Translations under genes and position numbers: made by a program | DNA from: JBBDXI01 sp040902425 | Lineage (GTDB): Bacteria > Planctomycetota > Phycisphaerae > Phycisphaerales > UBA1924 | DNA length: 14,502 nucleotides | Direction: 5' to 3' | NCBI GenBank assembly: GCA_040902425.1 | Contig: JBBDXI010000096.1 | Coordinates: 1-14,502 of the forward strand | The notes under the pieces: model-generated | Seen by the model: only the letters and a program-made list of their open reading frames with translations | The model's database searches: none | Told to the model about the DNA's origin: nothing | Part shown: positions 7,420 to 12,918 of the stretch, piece by piece | Position numbering within the stretch: the first letter of the stretch is position 1 | How the letters are laid out: the number at the start of each line of letters is the position of its first letter

Positions 7420-8799
7420 GTGAACGACCGCGCCCGCAGCTCAGCCCCCGACTGGACACCCGATTCCTGGCGCGCCCGCCCCAGCGCCCAGGAGATCGCC
7501 TACCCCAGCGCGCCCGAGCTGGACGCCGCGGCCGGGCGGCTCGCCACGCTCCCGCCCCTGGTCACCTCGTGGGAGATCGAGAACCTTCGCGAGCAGCTGG
7601 CCGGGGCGCAGGAGGGGCGCCGCTTCGTCCTGCAGGGGGGCGACTGCGCCGAGACGCTGGCCGACTGCCGGCCGGACGCGATCGCCAGCAAGCTCAAGAT
7701 CCTGCTGCAGATGTCGCTGGTGCTCATCCACGGGCTGAAGAAGCCGGTGGCGAGGGTGGGCCGCTTCGCGGGGCAATACGCCAAGCCGCGCACGAGCCCG
7801 ACCGAGACGCGCGAGGGCCGGACGCTGCCGAGCTACTTCGGAGATTTGGTGAACCGCGCCGAGTTCACGCCCGAGGCCCGCGCGCCCGACCCGCGCCTGC
7901 TGCTGCGGGGGTACCAGCACGCGGCGATGACGCTGAACTTCATCCGGGCGCTGGTGGAGCGCGGCTTCGCCGACTTCCACCACCCGGAGTATTGGGACCT
8001 CTCGTTTCTGCGGCAGGCGAGCCTGTCGCCGACGCTGCGCGACGAGTACGAGCGGATGACGCGGAACCTCGCCGACGGCCTGGAGTTCATGGAGGCCCTC
8101 GGCGAGCGGACGGTGGGGGAGCTGAGCGGGGTCGAGTTCTACACCAGCCACGACGGCCTGAACCTGCACTACGAGAGCGCCCAGACGCGGCGCGTGCCCA
8201 GGCGCGAGGGCTTCTACTGCCTGACGACGCACTTCCCGTGGATCGGCGACCGGACGCGCGCGCTGGATGGCCCGCACGTCGAGTTCTTCCGGGGCGTGCG
8301 GAACCCGGTGGCGGTGAAGCTGGGGCCCGCGGCGACGCCGGAGGAGGTCGCGGCGCTGTGCGAGCGGCTGAACCCGGGGGATGAGCCGGGGCGGCTGACC
8401 CTCGTCACGCGCCTTGGCGCGGAGAGCGTCCCCCGCAGCCTCCCGCGCCTCATCGACGCCGCCTCCGGCCGCCGCGTCCTCTGGATGTGCGACCCCATGC
8501 ACGGCAACACCGTCGCCACCGCCGGGGGGGGCGGCCGCAAGACCCGCTCGTTTGACGCCATCCTCCGCGAGCTGGAGGCGACGATCGAGACCCACACCGC
8601 GGCCGGCTCGCGCCTGGGCGGCGTCCACTTCGAGCTCACCGGCGAGGATGTCACCGAGTGCGTCGGCGGCGCCGCCGGAATCACCGAGGCCGGCCTCTCC
8701 GCCCGCTACGACTCGCTGTGCGACCCGCGGCTCAACTACCAGCAGGCGCTGGAGATGGCGTTCCTCCTGGCGCGGAAGCTGAGCCGCGCGGTGGGCTGA
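7420..8799 (+). CDS. aroG: Class II 3-deoxy-7-phosphoheptulonate (DAHP) synthase
   Basis: Condenses phosphoenolpyruvate and erythrose 4-phosphate to DAHP, the first step of the shikimate pathway, in the cytoplasm. The 459-residue product matches the class II (plant/actinobacterial) family along its full length. Landmarks are WTPDSWRARPSAQ (12-24), FVLQGGDCAE (69-78), GRFAGQYAKPRTSPTE (114-129), THFPWIGDRTR (270-280), CDPMHGNT (357-364), ELTGEDVTEC (405-414) and CDPRLN (434-439). Cys76, His361, Glu405 and Asp435 align in order and nearly in spacing with the metal ligands described for the Mycobacterium tuberculosis enzyme (Cys87, His369, Glu411, Asp441). There is no extra regulatory domain, and feedback control cannot be judged. 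It is divergent from the H1-like gene and apparently monocistronic. The symbol follows M. tuberculosis usage; other names exist for class II enzymes. Confidence 0.96.
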   Translation: MNDRARSSAPDWTPDSWRARPSAQEIAYPSAPELDAAAGRLATLPPLVTSWEIENLREQLAGAQEGRRFVLQGGDCAETLADCRPDAIASKLKILLQMSLVLIHGLKKPVARVGRFAGQYAKPRTSPTETREGRTLPSYFGDLVNRAEFTPEARAPDPRLLLRGYQHAAMTLNFIRALVERGFADFHHPEYWDLSFLRQASLSPTLRDEYERMTRNLADGLEFMEALGERTVGELSGVEFYTSHDGLNLHYESAQTRRVPRREGFYCLTTHFPWIGDRTRALDGPHVEFFRGVRNPVAVKLGPAATPEEVAALCERLNPGDEPGRLTLVTRLGAESVPRSLPRLIDAASGRRVLWMCDPMHGNTVATAGGGGRKTRSFDAILRELEATIETHTAAGSRLGGVHFELTGEDVTECVGGAAGITEAGLSARYDSLCDPRLNYQQALEMAFLLARKLSRAVG

Positions 8800-8893
8800 G
8801 GCGATCGCGGCGGCTGTAGCCCCACGGCGGAGGGACCGATACTGTTCCCCGCTATACCCTGACCTCGGCCGCCCAGTCCTGAGTGTGTTTGTC

Positions 8894-8912
8894 GAGGCGT
8901 GATCCACGCCTC
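8894..8912 (+). terminator. Small hairpin downstream of the DAHP synthase gene
   Basis: GAGGCGTG (8894-8901) pairs with CACGCCTC (8905-8912) around a 3-nt loop, 95 nt after the stop. There is no T-tract, so a terminator role is uncertain. It may instead sit in the leader of the next gene. The remaining gap (8800-9012) shows nothing else assignable. Confidence 0.3.
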
Positions 8913-9012
8913 CGGATTGTCGCCGCGCATTCGAGCGGCACATAGCACGCGGCCCGTCCTTCTCCAAGACGTCCAAGCCGGCGGCCCTTCCTGGGGCCGC
9001 GGAGTGATAGCC

Positions 9013-9477
9013 ATGTACATCCGATTCGAGGGCCCGCGCGGCGGCGGGCTGTTCAAGATCGGCGACGCCTGCCGGTCGCGGGCCCGACGCCGCATGAGCG
9101 CCGCCGACCGGCGCCGGTTCGATGAGCACTTCGGCTGGCTCTGGGAGAACACGCCAGCCCCGGGCGCGGACGTCTACTGCGACACGCGCTCCCGCCGGCC
9201 GCGGACTTGGTTCAGGCCCACCGCCCGCGAGCACATCCGGCGGGGCTGGATGCTCTGCGACCCGCTGTGCGGGCACGGGGTCCGCATCCGGCCGGTGATG
9301 GCCCGCGATCCCGGCACGATCATCTGGGAGGACCCGGTGCAGGTGATCGTTCGCCCCGGCCAGGTCCGGACGGTGGTCCGCCCGCCGCCGCCGTGCGAGA
9401 GGCGCGCGCGGTGGAGCGGAGACCGAGCGACGATCAGGATGCGCCCGGTGGACGCTCTCAGGCGAGCCGGGAGATGA
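9013..9477 (+). CDS. Conserved-looking small protein of unknown function
   Basis: Encodes 154 residues with no signal peptide or membrane segment. The core reads TWFRPTAREHIRRGW (62-76), then HGVRIRP (84-90), then PGTIIWEDPVQVIV (97-110). From memory this recalls a widespread uncharacterised family with a 'WF+..A..H+.RM...L...HG...' and 'RPG.I.YED..Q+.A' pattern, but I cannot confirm the family. The flanks are Arg-rich (29-37, 131-154). The ATG at 9013 has GGAG at 9001-9004, 8 nt away, which is better than a GTG at 8899 in the same frame. The gene ends 20 nt inside the 3' end of the convergent kinase-Nudix gene. Base use is less C-heavy than in the secreted-protein genes. No function is proposed. 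Confidence 0.65.
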   Translation: MYIRFEGPRGGGLFKIGDACRSRARRRMSAADRRRFDEHFGWLWENTPAPGADVYCDTRSRRPRTWFRPTAREHIRRGWMLCDPLCGHGVRIRPVMARDPGTIIWEDPVQVIVRPGQVRTVVRPPPPCERRARWSGDRATIRMRPVDALRRAGR

Positions 9478-10885
9478 TGCGTCTCGACCACGCATCGAAC
9501 TCTGCAATCCGCCGCTTCGCCTCCGAAAGAGGCCAGAACTCCGGGTTGCGCTCGAAGTCGCCGGCGCCCGGCAGGTCCACCGTGGTCACGCGGGACGAGT
9601 AGGTAGACACCTCGTACACGAGCGCGAGGTGCTGCCGGCTGACCGGCGACTCGGCCAGCCGGATCGCCATCCGCGGCTCTACCGAGGGCAGGTCGAGGTG
9701 AGCAACTTCCTCGCGAAGTTCGCGCAGAAGGCAGTTCTCGACCTCGTTCGTGCCGCCGTGCCGGAGCGTCGCGTCCACCTGGTCCACATGCCCCGTGACC
9801 AGGACCGCCAGCCGGCCCCGGAGCTCGTCCCGGTCCTCCGATCGCGCCCGGCGCAGGACAAGGATCGCGCCGTTGCGCCGGATGTACGCCGCGGCGACCA
9901 GTTGAACGCGGGAAGGGTCGCGCTCCGCGACCGCTCGCTCGACGTACTCGACCGGCGCCGGCGGCGCCGTGGCCGCTCGTCGGCGGAGGCTGCCGTCCCT
10001 GGAGTCGCGGCCGAAGGCGTGGTAGATGAACCGCCTCATCTTGTCGCCCTCGAGGTCCTCGACGACCTCGTCGGGCAGGATCGAAGCGGGGATGGTGGCG
10101 ATCCTCTCCTGCCGGTGATCGCCGATCCCGCTGAGCACCGCGTCGGCGACCTGCGATGCGCCGCTCTGGGCCTGCTGCCAGACCTCAAAGACGCTCTCCC
10201 GCGCCAGGGGCTCTCCCGCCAATCCTTGAATACGCGACTGGCCCGCGATCGTGAGGATCCTCGGTGCCACTGGCGTGGAAGCGCCCTCCCCGGGCAGGAC
10301 CCGCTGGTACGCGGACCGAAGCGTCTCGAAGTGGCGCTCGTTCATCCGGGGGTCGTCCACGACGGGCGAGTCCAGACCGTACCGCTGCACGTACGTCGGC
10401 CAGTCGTTGTCCACAAACGCGACCAGATGCACCTGGTCGAACCACGGGGGCATCGTCACGAACTCGCGGAGAGTGCGGGCGTAGGCGCCGGAGAGCAGCC
10501 CCAGGCTCCGGAGAAACTCGAACCAGACGAGGCTGTCGTACGGGCCTCGGTCCAGCAGCACGGCATCCACATCGCGGCGGCGCTGCGATTGCGTGACAAC
10601 CTGCGCAATGTTCTCAAGGCAGGTGAGGACGTTGAAGGCGAACAGGTCGCTCCGGGCGCTCAGGTCGATCTTCGTGGTCGCCGCCTCCGGCACCACGACC
10701 GTCCGAAGCCCGAGGCGGTCGAGCGCCCGCGCGGTCCTTGACAGGATCGTGGTTTTGCCCGCCTTGGGCATCCCGCAGAACTCGACGACGTAGGGCAGCC
10801 GCGTCCGGTTCGATTTCAACAGGTCCAGCGCGTCGGCGAGCCGCTGGAATGAACCGCGCTCACGCTGGTGGCTGAATCGGGACAT
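9458..10885 (-). CDS. P-loop kinase-like domain fused to a Nudix-type hydrolase domain
   Basis: Encodes 475 residues, cytoplasmic. The N-terminal domain (~30-240) has a Walker A motif GMPKAGKTT (38-46) after a beta strand YVVEF. It also has VVVPEAATTK (63-72) and LLDRGPYDS (110-118), which recalls the DR-type motif of thymidylate, deoxynucleoside and NadR-like kinases. The C-terminal domain (~325-460) looks like Nudix: it starts VAAAYIRRNGAILVLRR, then TGHVDQVDA (364-372), then the core RELREEV (388-394). The upstream Gly and first Glu of the standard Nudix box are not in register, as in the divergent MutT-like group COG4112. A small-molecule nucleotide kinase plus pyrophosphohydrolase is inferred; the substrate is unknown. 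The ATG at 10885 begins MSRFSHQ; the frame stays open upstream to 11092 but runs into ccsA. Only 50 nt separate it from ccsA on the same strand, so read-through is possible. Confidence 0.82.
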   Translation of the reverse strand: MSRFSHQRERGSFQRLADALDLLKSNRTRLPYVVEFCGMPKAGKTTILSRTARALDRLGLRTVVVPEAATTKIDLSARSDLFAFNVLTCLENIAQVVTQSQRRRDVDAVLLDRGPYDSLVWFEFLRSLGLLSGAYARTLREFVTMPPWFDQVHLVAFVDNDWPTYVQRYGLDSPVVDDPRMNERHFETLRSAYQRVLPGEGASTPVAPRILTIAGQSRIQGLAGEPLARESVFEVWQQAQSGASQVADAVLSGIGDHRQERIATIPASILPDEVVEDLEGDKMRRFIYHAFGRDSRDGSLRRRAATAPPAPVEYVERAVAERDPSRVQLVAAAYIRRNGAILVLRRARSEDRDELRGRLAVLVTGHVDQVDATLRHGGTNEVENCLLRELREEVAHLDLPSVEPRMAIRLAESPVSRQHLALVYEVSTYSSRVTTVDLPGAGDFERNPEFWPLSEAKRRIAEFDAWSRRIISRLA

Positions 10886-10935
10886 CTCTTCTCGCAGATC
10901 GCGGGCGGGACGACTGACGGAGGATACCCGGCCTC

Positions 10936-12918
10936 TCACGCGTACGCGTGCAGCCCCGGCAGCAGCAGGTTCACCCCGAAGTACGTCCACAGCATCACCA
11001 CGAACCCCAGCACGCTCAGCCACGCCGTCACCAGCCCCCGGTTCCGGCCCGTCGTGAACCGCAGGTGGATCACGATCAGGTAGATGATCCACGTCGCCAG
11101 GGCCCAGGTCTCCTTCGGGTCAAAGGCCCACCAGCGGCCCCAGCTGTGGTCGGCCCACCAGGCCCCCAGCAGGATGCCCACGCCCAGCGTCCAGAACGCC
11201 AGTTGCAGGACCGTCATCTGGGCCTTGTCGAGGTCCGACAGCGTCCGGGCCCGCCCGGCGGGGGCGTCGGCCGGCAGATTGAGGGCGGCGGCCGCGAGCG
11301 TGCTCGGGACGGCGGTGGGGGGGTGGAGCGGCTGAGCGGCTGAGCGGGTGATGATGTGAGAGGGCGATGGGGGGACAGGAGAGTCGGCCCCCTCCGGTCG
11401 TGCTGGCGCACGACCACCTCCCCCGTCCAAAGCGACGGGGGAGGGGCGGAACCGCCCCGCGTAGTGCGTCGCGAGGTAAAACAGGCTCACGATGAAGCCC
11501 AGCGAGATCAGCCCGTACGAGCACAGCACCGTCGTCACGTGGTACTTCAGCAGCACGCTCGTGTTCAGGATCGCCGCCTCGCGCTCGATGAACTTCCCGG
11601 GGATCGCCGTCTGCGTCGCCGTGATCAGCACCAGGAACCCCACCCCCGCGGCCGCGGCCCCGTACAGCCACTGCCGCCGCGCGACCATGATCCCCAGGCC
11701 CGCGATGGCCGCGAAGAAGCTCAGGCCCGTCATCGACTCGAACTGGTTCTGGATCGCGAACCGCTCGGCGATGATGCAGCGGGTGATGAAGCCGAAGCCG
11801 TGCAGCAGCACCGCCCCCAGCAGCGTCGCGATCCCGATGGCCACCAGAGCCCGCCGCCCCGTGCCGAAGGCCAGGATCAGCGTCAGGAACGCCGCGGCGT
11901 AGAGCCAGTACCCCCACTCGAAGGCGTTGGCCCGGTTGTAGGCGATCTCGATGTCGCGGCGCGTCGTGGGGTAGACCTGCGGGTTGATCTTCGGCAACTC
12001 CTCCGCCAGGGTGCGGATGGCCGCGTTCGCCCCCGCCGCGTCCCGCGAGCGCCACGCGGCCCCGAGCGCCAGGGCCGCGCGGCGTGCCGCGTGCTCCGGC
12101 GCGAGCGTCGAGAGGTGCGAGTACTCCGCGTCGGTCGAGACGGGGGCGACCAGCAGGAGGTTGGCGCTGCTGCGGTTGAAGACCTCCAGCGCCATCATCG
12201 CCCGGTTGAGGCCGTCGCGGTAGGGCTGGTCGAACTCGTGCCGGGCCCGGATCGCCCCCTCGTGGACCACGATCATCCGGGGCGAGAGGCGCGTGAACTT
12301 CAGCCACTTCTCCTGCTCGGCCCGGTTCTGGGGGAACGCGAGCTCCACGTACCGCTCGCGCAGCGGGAAATACTCGATGTGGACCAGCGGCTTGTCCGCG
12401 TAGTACCACGGGTCGATCAAGAGGTCGAGGAACGTGAACAGCGGGTCGTAATCCAGCTTCTTCAGCCGGTCCCCCTGGGGGGCGGGCAGGAAGTCCTGGT
12501 ACGTCTTCCGCCCCGCGATCCGCACCACCGTCTCGCGGGCCAGCGTGTCCAGCACCTTCACCCGCCCGTCGTGCTGCACCGCCAGCGACCGCAGGGGCGA
12601 AAGGTCCACCTGTTGGGAGAAGGCGTGCTTCTCCGCGATCCCCGCCGCCGCCCCGCCCATCGCCGGCTCCCCGAACGCGTTCGCCAGGCCAGCGCCGCCC
12701 TGCGAGATCGGCTGCGTCTCCGGGTGCGCGTTCCCCGCCGGCGCTGTCTGCGCCCGCGCGGGCGCAGCGAGGAATGCCGCGGCCGCCAACACCCACAGGA
12801 AGCCGCGAGGACCGGCTTGAACGCGAAGCCCGCGGAATGCACGAAGGAAGAGGCTCCCCTTCGCGTTCTTCGCGGCCTTCGCGTTCAAGCCCTCGGGATG
12901 AACAGCAAGCGGTCTCAT
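10936..12918 (-). CDS. ccsA: Cytochrome c biogenesis protein CcsA/ResC with extracytoplasmic N-terminal domain
   Basis: A 660-residue membrane component of system II cytochrome c maturation, which carries haem to the outer face for attachment to CXXCH apocytochromes. Residues 37-56 are a signal peptide core (ending APARAQ). Residues ~100-330 form an extracytoplasmic domain starting LAVQHDGRVKVLDTLARE, similar to the linker of fused ResB-CcsA proteins. About eight membrane segments follow (near 333, 358, 398, 415, 458, 569, 603 and 629). The haem-handling WWD region is WGRWWAFDPKETW (593-605), with Phe in place of one usual Trp. His373, His460 and His618 are candidate haem ligands by position. 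Residues 487-560 form a long Pro/Ala/Gly-rich loop. The ATG overlaps the resB stop (ATGA). Two repeat elements are read through in frame (residues 10-35 and ~487-508). Confidence 0.92.
   Translation of the reverse strand: MRPLAVHPEGLNAKAAKNAKGSLFLRAFRGLRVQAGPRGFLWVLAAAAFLAAPARAQTAPAGNAHPETQPISQGGAGLANAFGEPAMGGAAAGIAEKHAFSQQVDLSPLRSLAVQHDGRVKVLDTLARETVVRIAGRKTYQDFLPAPQGDRLKKLDYDPLFTFLDLLIDPWYYADKPLVHIEYFPLRERYVELAFPQNRAEQEKWLKFTRLSPRMIVVHEGAIRARHEFDQPYRDGLNRAMMALEVFNRSSANLLLVAPVSTDAEYSHLSTLAPEHAARRAALALGAAWRSRDAAGANAAIRTLAEELPKINPQVYPTTRRDIEIAYNRANAFEWGYWLYAAAFLTLILAFGTGRRALVAIGIATLLGAVLLHGFGFITRCIIAERFAIQNQFESMTGLSFFAAIAGLGIMVARRQWLYGAAAAGVGFLVLITATQTAIPGKFIEREAAILNTSVLLKYHVTTVLCSYGLISLGFIVSLFYLATHYAGRFRPSPVALDGGGGRAPARPEGADSPVPPSPSHIITRSAAQPLHPPTAVPSTLAAAALNLPADAPAGRARTLSDLDKAQMTVLQLAFWTLGVGILLGAWWADHSWGRWWAFDPKETWALATWIIYLIVIHLRFTTGRNRGLVTAWLSVLGFVVMLWTYFGVNLLLPGLHAYA
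10937..10950. repeat. 14-bp perfect palindrome at the ccsA 3' end
   Basis: CACGCGTACGCGTG is its own reverse complement. It covers two bases of the ccsA stop codon and the final codons (LHAYA). It lies just before the 50-nt gap to the kinase-Nudix gene. A role as a weak hairpin or binding site is possible but not shown. Confidence 0.4.
11396..11458. repeat. Triple-hairpin REP-like element inside ccsA
   Basis: Three adjacent inverted repeats are packed together. Stem 1 is GGTCGTGC/GCACGACC (11396-11403, 11408-11415). Stem 2 is 11 bp (11417-11427 with 11434-11444, arm CCTCCCCCGTC). Stem 3 is GGGGCGG/CCGCCCC (11443-11449, 11452-11458), sharing two bases with stem 2. The layout resembles extragenic palindromic repeats of the 'CCACCTCCCCC...GGGGGAGG' kind known from high-GC bacteria. 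It encodes about residues 487-508 of CcsA. A tandem GCTGAGCG pair lies nearby at 11331-11346. Confidence 0.65.
12814..12891. repeat. 78-bp palindromic repeat inserted in the ccsA signal-peptide region
   Basis: Perfect 15-bp arms, GGCTTGAACGCGAAG (12814-12828) and its inverse (12877-12891), are followed inward by one mismatch and five more pairs (12830-12834 with 12871-12875). Inside, CCTTCGCGTTC occurs twice (12858-12868 and 12876-12886). This resembles the widespread 'cttcgtgttcttcgtgg' intergenic repeats. It codes for residues 10-35 of CcsA (GLNAKAAKNAK...RGLRVQA), a typical read-through peptide of that repeat. Confidence 0.75.

Noticed and set aside
7441..9507. 688-residue open frame on the minus strand
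   Set aside because: It is antisense to the DAHP synthase, which matches its family across the full length, and its translation is low-complexity Arg/Ala/Pro. A product of high GC content.
9629..10741. 370-residue plus-strand frame opposite the kinase-Nudix gene
   Set aside because: The minus-strand frame contains Walker A and Nudix motifs; the plus frame is compositionally biased with none.
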